Positions 50,886-60,343 of a DNA stretch of 64,000 bases are shown one piece after another; within the stretch, counting starts at the first letter, position 1; each line of letters opens with the position of its first letter. This DNA comes from an uncultured Pontibacter sp. Its GTDB lineage: Bacteria > Bacteroidota > Bacteroidia > Cytophagales > Hymenobacteraceae. Location: the NCBI GenBank assembly GCA_947499125.1, contig CANMMP010000002.1:434001-498000 (forward strand), given 5' to 3'. The translations under genes and the position numbers were made by a program. The notes under the pieces were generated by a model. It saw only the letters and a program-made list of their open reading frames with translations. It ran no database searches and was not told where the DNA came from.

Positions 50886-53800
50886 ATGGCTTTAACTGAT
50901 ACAAAGCAACAACTAAAAGATTTACTTACAGAACTCTTTCAATTAAATAATTCTGACCTTGATTTTGGTATTTACCGAATTCTAAACATCAAGTCAAAAG
51001 AAATTGAGCAATTTATTGAACATCAACTAGATGAAAAAGTTGAGGAAGTGAAAGCTAAAATATTAGCTAGGCAGGGTGATGGTTTGCAAGCAAAACTCGA
51101 TACAGCAAAAGAAACCTTGGTTAAAACTTTTCAAGTTGACTTTCAGAAAGATGATGATATTGATTTAAAGGTTGCAACATATGGTCAACTCCCTTTGTTT
51201 CAGGAGCAGTTAAGTAATTATAAAGAAGCCAAAGCAAGAATAGATGCTCTTCAGGTGTCCGAAGAAACTGAGAGATCAATTTATAATGAATTGTACCGCT
51301 TCTTCGACAGATACTATGAAGCAGGTGACTTTGTAAGCAAACCTCGCGCTGGACAAAATAATTACCTTATTCCTTATGATGGAGAAGAAGTAAAATTATA
51401 TTGGGCGAACCACGATCAGTACTATATTAAAACTGGTGAAAACTTTAAAAATTATTTGTTTCATAACCAGTCTGAGAATCCTGATACCTTTACACAGGTC
51501 GAGTTTAAGATATTAGATGTAGAATCAGCTTTAAATAATAATAAGGAAGAGAAAGGACGCCTATTTGTACCTGCAGAGGAACCAGTTGAATGGATTGTGG
51601 ATGAAAGGAAACTTTTAGTTAAGTTTTATTATAAGGTTCCGTCTGCCGATGAAAAAAGTAAGTGGGGTGATAAACAAAATGTTGCTACTGACAATAAAGG
51701 TATAAATCAAAGACTTTACCTGTTTCTAGAAGAGAAGATAAAGGAAATTAATGATCCTGAATTATTCTTACTGCATTCTAAAACACGATTAAATGCTAAG
51801 AAAGAATCCATCCCACTTATAAAGTACCACCTTCATCGGTACGTCACTGTTAGTAAAGCAGATTACTTTATACACAAAGATCTTAGAGGTTTTTTGAAAC
51901 GAGAGCTGGACTTCTTCCTGAAAAATGAGATACTAAGTATTCAATTTCTAGATTCAAACTGGAAAGAAGAAGAAGTTCAAGAAGCTATTAAAAGTAATGT
52001 TTTAAGAGCTTCTGCAATACGTGATATTGCAGTATCAGTTATTGACTTTGTTAGCGAACTAGAAGATTTTCAGAAACGTCTTTTTGAGAAGAAGAAGTTT
52101 GTTGTACAAAGTGATTATTGCTTGACACTTGACCGCATACCATCTGAAGTATATGACGAAATAACAGAGTATATACTCAATGATCCTGCAAAAAAACAAA
52201 TTAAGGAGTGGAAAGATAATCTAAAAATTGTTGCTTCAAAAGTAAATGTCAATAAGGAATACTTAATAGAAAATGATAAATTAATTATTGATACTCAGTA
52301 TCTGCCTGACGCATTGAAATGGAAGTTGATTGCGTCTATTAATAATTTGGATGAAGCCATTAATGGTGTGCTAATAAATTCTGAAAATCTACAAGCGCTG
52401 TCTCTGTTAAGGCAAAAATACCTTAACAAAATAAAGTGCATTTATATTGATCCGCCATACAATACAGGCGATAATGATTTTCTATACAAGGATAATTATC
52501 GTCACTCAAGCTGGATTTCAATGATGAATGATAGATTTAAAGAAGCCAATAAGCTTTTAAGCAATAATGGAGCAATTTTTACGCAGATCAATGAAAAAGA
52601 ACTAAATCATTTAATAAAGCTACAAGAAAAAGTATTCGGTGATAATTTCGTTCAGACTGTAACTGTAAGAACATCTACAGCAGCAGGGTTTAAAACTGTT
52701 AATCCAGGTGCTGTTAGTGTTTCTGAATACATTACATGGTTTGCAAAGAATAGAAATGACTTTGAGTTTAAAAAAGTATTTGTTGAATGCGAATACCAAA
52801 AAGATTATAATAAATACATTGTAAACATTGAGGAACATCCCACTAAATGGACGTCTGTTCCTATAAAAGATGTAGTACTTAAAAGCTTAGGTTTTAAAAC
52901 ATTAAGAGATGCAAAGAAAAAATATGGTGATGCGATAGCTCAAGCAGTCATTAGTGTTTCTATAGCACAATTTGCTCTTGAAAATGCTAATAGGATTTTC
53001 ACAACATACGCTCCTCACAAACCTTCTGGAATTCTTAAAGACTTAATCGAGCAATCAAAGGTTGAGCGAGATACAATTCTTTACCATCCAAGAGAAGACG
53101 GGTTAGAGCCATTTATTGTGCTTAACGGAAGATTATTCGCTTTTTATAAGAATAAGTTAAAGCAAATAGATGGGAGAAATGTTCCAACACAGCTTTTATC
53201 AGATTTCTGGGATGATTTGTCTTGGGACTCACTTTCAAGCGAAGGTGGAGTGACTTTTAAGAATGGGAAAAAGCCCGAACAGCTAATCCGAAGAATATTG
53301 GATATAGCTGATGTTAAGCCTACTGAATTTGTATTGGATTATTTTGCCGGAAGCGCAACAACTGCAGCTGCTGCTACAAAATATGGGGTTAAATGGCTAA
53401 CAGTTGAAATGGGATCCTATTTTGATGATTTGTGTTTACCAAGACTAAAGAAAGTGTTATTTGGTGAACAAACTGGTATTTCGAAAATACAGGGATGGAA
53501 AGGGGGAGGTATATTTCAATACCTTAAACTTGAACAATACGAAGATACTTTAAATAATATTAGTTTTGGAGATGATGTGTTGCAGCTAGGATTTTTGGAG
53601 AATATAAAGTACCAGTTAACAAGTGGAATTAGCGGAAGTGATAGTTTACTTAACCTTGATAAATTTACTAAGCCCTTCAATTACTCAATGAAAATTGTTC
53701 AACAGAATGAGGTAAAGGAAGGAACAAAAGTTGATTTAGTAACGACCTTTAATTTTCTGTTAGGCATTGATGTGGTACGCTATAAACTAGACAAGTATGA

Positions 53801-54029
53801 TGAATTAGACTATCGGCTTGTATTTGGTAAAAAGGGGAAACAGGCATACTTAATAGTTTGGCGTAATTATGATGAGCTCACAATCAATTTAACTTCTGAG
53901 CGAGATTGGCTTATTGCTCAGGAATGGTTTGATAGCCATGCTATTTTATATTGTAATGGAGATAATGCTTTTGGTGCAAATCCTATTGAGCCCGAATTTA
54001 GCCGTTTAATGACTGATCCTATTGCCTAA
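50886..54029 (+). CDS. mod: type III-like DNA adenine methyltransferase (Mod), oversized
   Basis: 1047 residues against ~650 for classical Mod. The first ~500 residues are an added region (helical, with HKDLRGFLKRELDFFL) of unknown role. The MTase core follows in beta-class order: IYIDPPYNTGDNDF (motif IV, about residue 522), then after a target-recognition region VLDYFAGSATTAAAAT (motif I, about residue 820). Both motifs are intact, so N6-methylation of adenine is expected, with sequence recognition set by this subunit. Its stop precedes the Res ATG by 13 bp. Cytoplasmic; AT-rich, suggesting transfer. Confidence 0.9.
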   Translation: MALTDTKQQLKDLLTELFQLNNSDLDFGIYRILNIKSKEIEQFIEHQLDEKVEEVKAKILARQGDGLQAKLDTAKETLVKTFQVDFQKDDDIDLKVATYGQLPLFQEQLSNYKEAKARIDALQVSEETERSIYNELYRFFDRYYEAGDFVSKPRAGQNNYLIPYDGEEVKLYWANHDQYYIKTGENFKNYLFHNQSENPDTFTQVEFKILDVESALNNNKEEKGRLFVPAEEPVEWIVDERKLLVKFYYKVPSADEKSKWGDKQNVATDNKGINQRLYLFLEEKIKEINDPELFLLHSKTRLNAKKESIPLIKYHLHRYVTVSKADYFIHKDLRGFLKRELDFFLKNEILSIQFLDSNWKEEEVQEAIKSNVLRASAIRDIAVSVIDFVSELEDFQKRLFEKKKFVVQSDYCLTLDRIPSEVYDEITEYILNDPAKKQIKEWKDNLKIVASKVNVNKEYLIENDKLIIDTQYLPDALKWKLIASINNLDEAINGVLINSENLQALSLLRQKYLNKIKCIYIDPPYNTGDNDFLYKDNYRHSSWISMMNDRFKEANKLLSNNGAIFTQINEKELNHLIKLQEKVFGDNFVQTVTVRTSTAAGFKTVNPGAVSVSEYITWFAKNRNDFEFKKVFVECEYQKDYNKYIVNIEEHPTKWTSVPIKDVVLKSLGFKTLRDAKKKYGDAIAQAVISVSIAQFALENANRIFTTYAPHKPSGILKDLIEQSKVERDTILYHPREDGLEPFIVLNGRLFAFYKNKLKQIDGRNVPTQLLSDFWDDLSWDSLSSEGGVTFKNGKKPEQLIRRILDIADVKPTEFVLDYFAGSATTAAAATKYGVKWLTVEMGSYFDDLCLPRLKKVLFGEQTGISKIQGWKGGGIFQYLKLEQYEDTLNNISFGDDVLQLGFLENIKYQLTSGISGSDSLLNLDKFTKPFNYSMKIVQQNEVKEGTKVDLVTTFNFLLGIDVVRYKLDKYDELDYRLVFGKKGKQAYLIVWRNYDELTINLTSERDWLIAQEWFDSHAILYCNGDNAFGANPIEPEFSRLMTDPIA

Positions 54030-54042
54030 GGGAAGTAAGAAT

Positions 54043-57000
54043 ATGCCTACTTTAAAAGAACGTTTAGTTTTATTAGATTTTTTATTGCCAAAGTTTGGCT
54101 TCAATAACTTTGATGAACTTCAACGCAAATTCAGAGACTTAGAGCTCGATAGCTCTACACCAGACAATTCCGTTTTTTATGTGAATTTAGCTTCTAAGGT
54201 TAATTTTTCAGAAGTAACATTAAAACAGTATGATGATAATTTACTGAGCTATTTACAAAAGATTAATCGTGGTAAAGAGAAGCCAATTAGGTTAAAGTAC
54301 TATCAATATTTTTCGCTGCTGTTTACAGAATATTACTTAGATAGATACTTTACTGATAAACATGAACTAAAGGATGAGCTAAATTTAGCTTTATCTACAA
54401 TTGCCAATGAAGTATATAAAACTCTACCGGCTTTCACAGAAGAGGATTTGAATAAATTGGCTTTTTGGAATGCTACAGGTTCAGGTAAAACATTTATACT
54501 TCACTTAAACATACTGCAGTATCAACATTATGCGCATCTAAATGATGTAAGAGGTGGCAATCTGTTACTACTTACGCCTAATGAGGATCTTAGCATACAG
54601 CATTTAGATGATTTAAAAAGAAGTGGTATTGAAGCTAATTATTATCTACAAGATAAACATAGCGATAAGGTTAAGGTAATAGATATAAATAAGATTCGAG
54701 AGTTCTCTTCTGGTAAGGGAGTTAGTATTCCATTAGCAGAATTTGATCGCAATAATGCCATTTTTGTTGATGAAGGCCATAAAGGAGACAGTAAAGAAGA
54801 TAGTGCTTGGCGTAAGATCCGAAATACATTAAGTAGTGAAGGTTTTGCTTTTGAGTATAGCGCCACATTTGGGCAATTAAATGATGAAGCCTTACTGAAT
54901 GAATATGGTAAGTGTGTTGTATTTGACTATAGTTACGGCCATTTTTACGAAGATGGCTATGGCAAGGATTATTGGATACATAACCTTAAAGGAAATAGAA
55001 TACTTGAAGAAACGGAGAAACAACGACAATATTTACTCCAGAATCTTTTACTATTTGTTCAACAGAAGCTATACTTTATAAATAATCATGATGTTCTAAA
55101 GCCTTCTGAGATAGAGAACCCATTATTAATTTTTGTAGGTAGTTCGGTAGAACCTAAGCCATCATCAAAGGCTGTTAAAGATGAGAATAATAATGTTATA
55201 AGTGATGTTTTAAAAGTCTTAGACTTTTTAAACGATTTCTTAACTGACAGGGATAAGTATATTGAGTGGATTAAAACTTTAAAAGATAATTCACCTCAAG
55301 CAATCTTCAAAGAAGACTATTTTAGTAAACTATCCTATTTGTTTGCGAGCGACAATAATAGCGACGAGCTATATGATCTGTGTTTAAGAACAGTATTTAA
55401 TCATAATACTGTAGGAAATCTAGAGCTTTATACATTAAGAAACTCTAGTGGGGAAATAGGTTTGAAGATTGCAGGAGCAGACCATTATTTTGCTTTAATC
55501 TACATTGGTGATACAGCCACCTTTAAAGCACCTATACAAGGCAAATTCACTTTTAAGAATGATGTAACCTCTAGCTCCTTATTTGAATCATTGAAAGATA
55601 GCTCAAAGTACCCCGTTAATATTTTGATCGGAGCTAGAAAGTTTATTGTTGGCTGGAACAGTTATAGAGTATCTTCTATTGGCTTAATAAACTTTGGTAG
55701 AGCTAGAGGGTCTCAAATTATTCAATTATTTGGACGTGGAATCAGGCTTAGAGGAAAAGAAAGTTCTTTAAAGCGTAGCAAAAACGAGCCTGATGCACCT
55801 GCAAATATCTCCATAGTTGAAACTCTAAATGTGTTCGGATTAGATGCCGATTACATGGAGAAATTTAGTGATGATCTTAAGAAAGAGGGTATAAAAACTG
55901 ATAAAAAGAGTTTAACCTTTGATGTGAGCATCACACACAATTTAGAAGAAGCGCAATTGCTTACTTTAGTACCAGATCATGAAGTACCTAAATTTGAATC
56001 AACTGAGGTTCTAAGGCTAATTTACTTAGAGTCAGTAAAGGTTGTTGTTGATATTTCAACTAAAAAATTTGTAGCAATTGCTGGGCAGCAAAATGTAGCA
56101 CAGCAAAACACTACAATTAATTTTAGGCTATCAGAGGAATTATTAGGGTTAGTAAATTGGGACAGAATTTATACTGAACTGCTGCTGTATAAAAAGCGCC
56201 TGGCAAGTCCTAGAATGCCTAACCTCCATATTCCTAGGAATCTTAAGCAATTGCTACAACAGATGAATTATAGAGTTGTAGCTGACGGGGAGTTTAAGAT
56301 TTCTAAGTTAGAGGATATTGAAAAGTTACAAAAGCTAGTGTTTCAAATTGTACGAAAGTATACGGAGCTATTTTATAAAAGACACCTTAAAAACTATATA
56401 GGTAATAATTTAACAACTCAAGTTCTAACTGGAAATAACTCTAGTATTTCACAGGCTAGATGGGAGTTTGAGATAGTAACTACCAATATTAATGGGGATG
56501 AACTCGAAGGTATAGAGGGTATAATTAGTACTATTACAAATTTATCTGATACGTTAACAAATTATCCTGAGAAACTGAGAGAGAATAATTACCTATTAAA
56601 TGAATGGAATGATGCACATTTATATCAACCTTTATTTAAAGATGATTCTGCTCAGACTCTTTCTGCTGGTAGTGTAAAAGTTATCAATTCCATAAGGCCT
56701 GCTGGCTTGAATTTAGGTGAATATACTTTTGTAGAACATTTGAGAAATTTTATTTCATCACAAAAAAGTCGTTATCCTGATTATGAGTTTTACCTTTTAA
56801 GAAACATGAGCCGTGGAAATGGCTTGGGGTTTTACTTTTTAGCAGGGGGGTTCTATCCTGACTTTATGCTATGGATTAAAGAAAAAAACTCCAGTAAGCA
56901 GTATTTGACTTTCATAGACCCCCACGGCTTGAGAAACGAGTCTGGATGGGAGAGCCCAAAAATTAGTTTGCATTCAACAATAAAAGAGTTAGAAGCTAAT

Positions 57001-57225
57001 CTAGGAGAACCGAATTTAGTATTAAACTCATTTGTGCTTCAGCCCCCACCAAATTCTCTTTTCACTACAGGTTTAAATACATGGCACAGAGAAGATGATC
57101 CAGCAAGAGAAGTACTATTAGATGAGTATGCCGCAAATAAACATGTTTTTGCAATTCCCATTGATGGTAACATCTCAGGGCCTGGTGGATATATTGATAA
57201 GATTATTAGTAAGATTTTAGCATAA
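54043..57225 (+). CDS. res: type III-like restriction subunit (Res): SF2 helicase plus PD-(D/E)XK nuclease
   Basis: The start is taken at ATG 54043 (MPTLKERL) instead of the TTG at 54022. ~1060 residues. SF2 motifs: FWNATGSGKTFIL (Walker A, about residue 145), FVDEGHKGD (DExH, about 242), SATFGQ (motif III) and QLFGRGIRLRG (motif VI). The C-terminal nuclease shows YPDFMLWIKE and FIDPHGL, a PD...(D/E)xK-like core with unusual final residue. Together with Mod it should cut unmethylated DNA after ATP-driven communication between sites. A strong terminator follows. Confidence 0.88.
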   Translation: MPTLKERLVLLDFLLPKFGFNNFDELQRKFRDLELDSSTPDNSVFYVNLASKVNFSEVTLKQYDDNLLSYLQKINRGKEKPIRLKYYQYFSLLFTEYYLDRYFTDKHELKDELNLALSTIANEVYKTLPAFTEEDLNKLAFWNATGSGKTFILHLNILQYQHYAHLNDVRGGNLLLLTPNEDLSIQHLDDLKRSGIEANYYLQDKHSDKVKVIDINKIREFSSGKGVSIPLAEFDRNNAIFVDEGHKGDSKEDSAWRKIRNTLSSEGFAFEYSATFGQLNDEALLNEYGKCVVFDYSYGHFYEDGYGKDYWIHNLKGNRILEETEKQRQYLLQNLLLFVQQKLYFINNHDVLKPSEIENPLLIFVGSSVEPKPSSKAVKDENNNVISDVLKVLDFLNDFLTDRDKYIEWIKTLKDNSPQAIFKEDYFSKLSYLFASDNNSDELYDLCLRTVFNHNTVGNLELYTLRNSSGEIGLKIAGADHYFALIYIGDTATFKAPIQGKFTFKNDVTSSSLFESLKDSSKYPVNILIGARKFIVGWNSYRVSSIGLINFGRARGSQIIQLFGRGIRLRGKESSLKRSKNEPDAPANISIVETLNVFGLDADYMEKFSDDLKKEGIKTDKKSLTFDVSITHNLEEAQLLTLVPDHEVPKFESTEVLRLIYLESVKVVVDISTKKFVAIAGQQNVAQQNTTINFRLSEELLGLVNWDRIYTELLLYKKRLASPRMPNLHIPRNLKQLLQQMNYRVVADGEFKISKLEDIEKLQKLVFQIVRKYTELFYKRHLKNYIGNNLTTQVLTGNNSSISQARWEFEIVTTNINGDELEGIEGIISTITNLSDTLTNYPEKLRENNYLLNEWNDAHLYQPLFKDDSAQTLSAGSVKVINSIRPAGLNLGEYTFVEHLRNFISSQKSRYPDYEFYLLRNMSRGNGLGFYFLAGGFYPDFMLWIKEKNSSKQYLTFIDPHGLRNESGWESPKISLHSTIKELEANLGEPNLVLNSFVLQPPPNSLFTTGLNTWHREDDPAREVLLDEYAANKHVFAIPIDGNISGPGGYIDKIISKILA

Positions 57226-57266
57226 ACTTTCTTAGTTAATAGCTTTTTAAATTTAAATTTAATTTT

Positions 57267-57320
57267 AAATCTACATTACAATAAGAGCGCTTTATTTATT
57301 CTTATTGTAGTGTAGATTTT
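57267..57320 (+). terminator. long terminator hairpin after res
   Basis: AAATCTACATTACAATAAGA pairs with TCTTATTGTAGTGTAGATTT over 20 bp (one mismatch), followed by a T run. It ends the R-M module. Confidence 0.9.
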
Positions 57321-57379
57321 TTCTATGCTATACTTCTCAATGCCTTCGCGCTGCCTGCGGGGTGGAAAATATTACAAAG

Positions 57380-58063
57380 TTAGTTTACTGGTTCCAGAAG
57401 CGGTGCTATAAAATCTTCACCGCCTAAGTCCGGGAATCTGTCTATCAAAGTCTGTATTAGAGGAATAATGCGGTTATAAAAGTCCCGTATAGTAGGCTGG
57501 TTGCCCACAGGAGTTTGCAGTTCGCGGCGTTTGCGTATGGCAAGCATCCTGCACATGCTAAAGTTGGTGTTTTGGTCGGCAAACCTTGCAACACGCCGTA
57601 CGGCATTATAGAGTAATTCCGGATCTCGTGTACCGCGCATCATTGGCCCGTGGTAACCAATCAAAAACCGAAGCAGTATTTCCAGCTTTTCATAATTCAC
57701 CTGCTCGCAAAAGGTGCGTATCTGTATAGTAAGTCTGCCTATAGTTTCTTCATCCAGTTTGTTGGGGCTGATACTGCTAAACAGGAAATCATAAGCGGGC
57801 ATGTGTTCTGGGCGGGTATCACGCATAAAACCCTTAATCAGCCCTTTTACGTTTTCGGCAGCCGTGTATTTCAGAAGCAGCTCCACGCTATTCTGTACGG
57901 TACGTAAGCGCATAGTATTTGTAGGTATAGGCGACGGCATACGGCCGTTTACATATAAGCGAAACAGGTTAGTATAAAATAGAGCATCATTTTCCTGCTG
58001 ATCTTCGTTGGCATCGTTTGCAAGCGATTTAATTAGGGTAAGGGCGTAGTCTAATTTGTTCAT
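57380..58063 (-). CDS. unknown helical protein, third gene of motif-7 operon
   Basis: 227 residues, soluble, mostly helical (RLRTVQNSVELLLKYTAAENV, YEKLEILLRFLIGYHG) with a basic region (CRMLAIRKRRELQ). No domain recognised. It follows the DUF3293 gene by 57 bp and so belongs to the ADP-ribosylglycohydrolase operon under motif site 7. It is convergent with the R-M operon. Confidence 0.65.
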   Translation of the reverse strand: MNKLDYALTLIKSLANDANEDQQENDALFYTNLFRLYVNGRMPSPIPTNTMRLRTVQNSVELLLKYTAAENVKGLIKGFMRDTRPEHMPAYDFLFSSISPNKLDEETIGRLTIQIRTFCEQVNYEKLEILLRFLIGYHGPMMRGTRDPELLYNAVRRVARFADQNTNFSMCRMLAIRKRRELQTPVGNQPTIRDFYNRIIPLIQTLIDRFPDLGGEDFIAPLLEPVN

Positions 58064-58120
58064 AAAGTGGTTGAGTGCTTATGTGCTTATTTTGGATGAA
58101 CTATAAATGTAGGCAGGCAA

Positions 58121-58615
58121 CTATAGTTTAGCTGCAGTGGCTTTAATCTTCAGTTGCCCATTTTCAAAACTATAGCTATAGCTCTCAAACAGTATCTTTA
58201 GGGTAGCTTTGCCGTCGGCATTACCGGTAAGTATGGCGTTCTGGCCAAATTCCTGACCTAACGCAATGGCAATATCTTCTTTAATGTTAGCGACAAAATA
58301 GCTTTCTTCAGCGGGCCACTCAGTATCTTGGCCCTGGCCTTTGCCTGGTAAAGGATCGTACTCTTTAAGTTTTGCATACAGTTCCTGCTGCTTATCGTGG
58401 TTATACTGAGCGGGCATGGAAATAGAGTAGGGGTTCCAGGCTGTTATAAAAGCCCAGCTGTTAATGCCATTTGCTTTCAAAAAATCGGCAAAAGTAGTGT
58501 TCGCATCATTCAAACGGATAACGTATAGCTGTTGCGGGGTTTCAAAACTATAATCTGTGTTGTGGTAAGCCTCTATTAGATAAGGAGCTAAAGGTTGGCT
58601 GTAATTTGTAGGCAT
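58121..58615 (-). CDS. DUF3293 protein
   Basis: The start is placed at MPTNYSQPLA (ATG complement 58613-58615) because the track start overlaps the previous gene. 164 residues. The family pattern is visible: AFITAWNPYS, NHDKQQELYAKLKE, a Gly-Gln rich GKGQGQDTEWPAEESYFVANI, and a helix with IALGQEFGQNAIL. DUF3293 is a small cytoplasmic family of unknown function. Second gene of the motif-7 operon, 34 bp after the ADP-ribosylglycohydrolase. Confidence 0.7.
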   Translation of the reverse strand: MPTNYSQPLAPYLIEAYHNTDYSFETPQQLYVIRLNDANTTFADFLKANGINSWAFITAWNPYSISMPAQYNHDKQQELYAKLKEYDPLPGKGQGQDTEWPAEESYFVANIKEDIAIALGQEFGQNAILTGNADGKATLKILFESYSYSFENGQLKIKATAAKL

Positions 58616-58649
58616 AAAGTTTGTTTTGTACGGCAATATAGGTATAAAT

Positions 58650-59462
58650 CTATGCTTTTGGAATGACTTCAGAACTATACTTGTCATGAAAATTCACTAA
58701 AAGTGTTTTAAACCCGTTCGGCAATTTGGAGTAAGCAAAATCAACTATCTCCTGCGGTACAGTTTTATAGTATGCAGCTGCTATACCCCCTGTTATACAG
58801 GCAATCGTATCGCTGTCGCCGCCTATAGATATGGCCAGCCTTATTGCATTTTCATAATCAGTACTATCCAGGAAGGCAACTATTGCCTGCGGCACTGATC
58901 CCTGGCAGCTAACATCAAATTTGTAGGTAGGCCTGATGTTTTCAATGGTAAAATCAAGGGTATAGTTGAATTGAGAAGTGATGTAAGTTCGGATCTCCTG
59001 TTTAGATGCCCCGGTACGCGCTAAAAATATAACCGCAGCCGTTGCCTGAGCCCCTTTTATACCTTCAGGGTGATTATGTGTTACCTCTGCACTTTGTTTG
59101 GCTACTTGCATTACTTCCTCTAAAGAGTTATAAGCACAGCCTATGGCACTAACACGCATCGCGGACCCATTACCGTAGCTATAGTAAGGTTTCGGGTCTT
59201 CTGTTTGCAGCCAATCCCTGAATCTTCCACCATAGCCGCGATTGGTGTATTTGCGGCCATATTCACAGATCGTTTTGCCAAAGCCTATGCCATTTAGGAT
59301 GCTGTCAGCCACAGCCATAGTTAGGACGGTGTCGTCGGTAAAGCGGGAGTGGGGAGTAAATAAAGGAAAGTCTGTTGTTTTAACATTACGACGTTCGTAC
59401 ACCGATCCGATGATGTCGCCAGCCACGGCACCTATAATAACAAGGGACAAGGTTTGCTTCAT
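58650..59462 (-). CDS. ADP-ribosylglycohydrolase (DraG/ARH family), copy 2
   Basis: 270 residues. Signature elements: IIGAVAGDIIGSVYE, HSRFTDDTVLTMAVAD (first metal site), YSYGNGSAMRVSAIG and ISIGGDSDTIACITGGIAAAYY (second metal site). All residues needed for the dinuclear magnesium centre are present. It is only distantly similar to copy 1 at 41304, so this is not a recent duplication. It heads an operon with DUF3293 and an unknown helical protein, controlled by motif site 7. Confidence 0.92.
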   Translation of the reverse strand: MKQTLSLVIIGAVAGDIIGSVYERRNVKTTDFPLFTPHSRFTDDTVLTMAVADSILNGIGFGKTICEYGRKYTNRGYGGRFRDWLQTEDPKPYYSYGNGSAMRVSAIGCAYNSLEEVMQVAKQSAEVTHNHPEGIKGAQATAAVIFLARTGASKQEIRTYITSQFNYTLDFTIENIRPTYKFDVSCQGSVPQAIVAFLDSTDYENAIRLAISIGGDSDTIACITGGIAAAYYKTVPQEIVDFAYSKLPNGFKTLLVNFHDKYSSEVIPKA

Positions 59463-59475
59463 TTTTGATTTTTAG

Positions 59476-59524
59476 CTAAGGTAGTTTGTACAAGTTGAAT
59501 GTAATGAACTTTGCAAGCTTGTAA
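59476..59524 (-). promoter_or_regulatory. TTACAAGCTTGCAAA element with -7 box (site 7 of 8)
   Basis: On the minus strand TTACAAGCTTGCAAA (complement of 59510-59524) is followed after 26 nt by TACCTTAG (complement of 59476-59483), then the ATG at 59462 only 13 bp on. Leader is very short. Confidence 0.75.
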
Positions 59525-59758
59525 TAACTAAAGGCGAGAACTATGCCTGACCTTGCTAAAACTTTAGTTGTCCTGGCTCTTTCCCTCTATTAACCTATAA
59601 ATATGGTATCCCAAGTGCTTTTAGACTGCTACTATAGTTTTTTGTGATTCAGAAAGAGATGTTTTATGTGTGCAGCAGGCTATCAGAAGTTGATCTCTGC
59701 ATAAACAATTTGACAGGCGAGCCTAAGAAAAAATGGTGTTAGAACCTGTTTTATCTCT

Positions 59759-59774
59759 TGGCACAGCTTTAGCC
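59759..59774 (+). promoter_or_regulatory. candidate sigma54 promoter (-24/-12)
   Basis: TGGCACAGCTTTAGCC matches the -24 TGGCAC element and has GG and GC exactly 10 bases apart, as sigma54 requires; the -12 half (TAGC for TTGC) is imperfect. It lies about 30 bp before ATG 59805. A CARF-sigma54 activator is encoded at 34663. The rest of the 59463-59804 spacer shows no gene. Confidence 0.45.
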
Positions 59775-59804
59775 TTTAAGCTTATGTTCTAAAAAGCTAT
59801 TGTT

Positions 59805-60116
59805 ATGATCAGGGATGTCTTACTTGTTTGCGTTATAGTATTTGGCTTACTGGTGTTGGTAGGTAACATTTATACCGCAGGACTGGAAACTCATATAGCT
59901 GTTCTGGAAGAGCGGCAGCAAATGAGGCAGGATAGCATAGCCTATTATGCTTATGAGTACAAACATTCTACCAGCGGCACTCGCAGGCATGTAGGAAAAG
60001 CGCTGCAAAAAGTGATAAATCGCTTATCAGTTAATGAACAGCGTTATGCTATCAGGCAGAAGGAGCTCCAGGAGTTAAAAGACAGGCGGCAGCAGTTTGC
60101 AGAACTACTTTGGTAA
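59805..60116 (+). CDS. small membrane-anchored coiled-coil protein
   Basis: 103 residues: N-terminal membrane segment (LLVCVIVFGLLVLVGNIY), then a charged helix throughout (HIAVLEERQQMRQDS, RYAIRQKELQELKDRRQQF), so probably a coiled-coil protein projecting from the inner membrane. No family recognised. A candidate sigma54 promoter precedes it, which would make it the one gene in the window with such control. Confidence 0.65.
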   Translation: MIRDVLLVCVIVFGLLVLVGNIYTAGLETHIAVLEERQQMRQDSIAYYAYEYKHSTSGTRRHVGKALQKVINRLSVNEQRYAIRQKELQELKDRRQQFAELLW

Positions 60117-60200
60117 TAACATTACACCACATGATGGCAGATTTATTATGAGCCGTTAATCAACTCATGGATTTCATCCCTAACCTAATAAAATAAAATC

Positions 60201-60242
60201 ATGGCAAAAGTGCGCATCAAGATCAGTAGGCCTAAACGCTAA
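60201..60242 (+). CDS. possible 13-residue basic micropeptide
   Basis: ATG-to-TAA frame encoding MAKVRIKISRPKR, in the 299-bp spacer between 60116 and 60415. It starts after an AT-rich stretch and is alone. Six of 13 residues are Lys/Arg, unusual for random sequence, but the length is far below what sequence alone can prove. A CAATCTTCAA/TTGAAGATTG hairpin follows at 60274-60316. Confidence 0.25.
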   Translation: MAKVRIKISRPKR

Positions 60243-60273
60243 CATGGTCAGGTTTAGTAACTTATAGTTAATG

Positions 60274-60316
60274 CAATCTTCAATTCAGACATTACAAATT
60301 GTAGAGTTGAAGATTG
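60274..60316 (+). terminator. hairpin before motif site 8
   Basis: CAATCTTCAA and TTGAAGATTG form a perfect 10-bp stem with a 23-base loop. There is no T run, so it may be a terminator or a structural element. Confidence 0.45.
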
Positions 60317-60343
60317 TCTAACATCAGCTTTCTGTAACTATAA

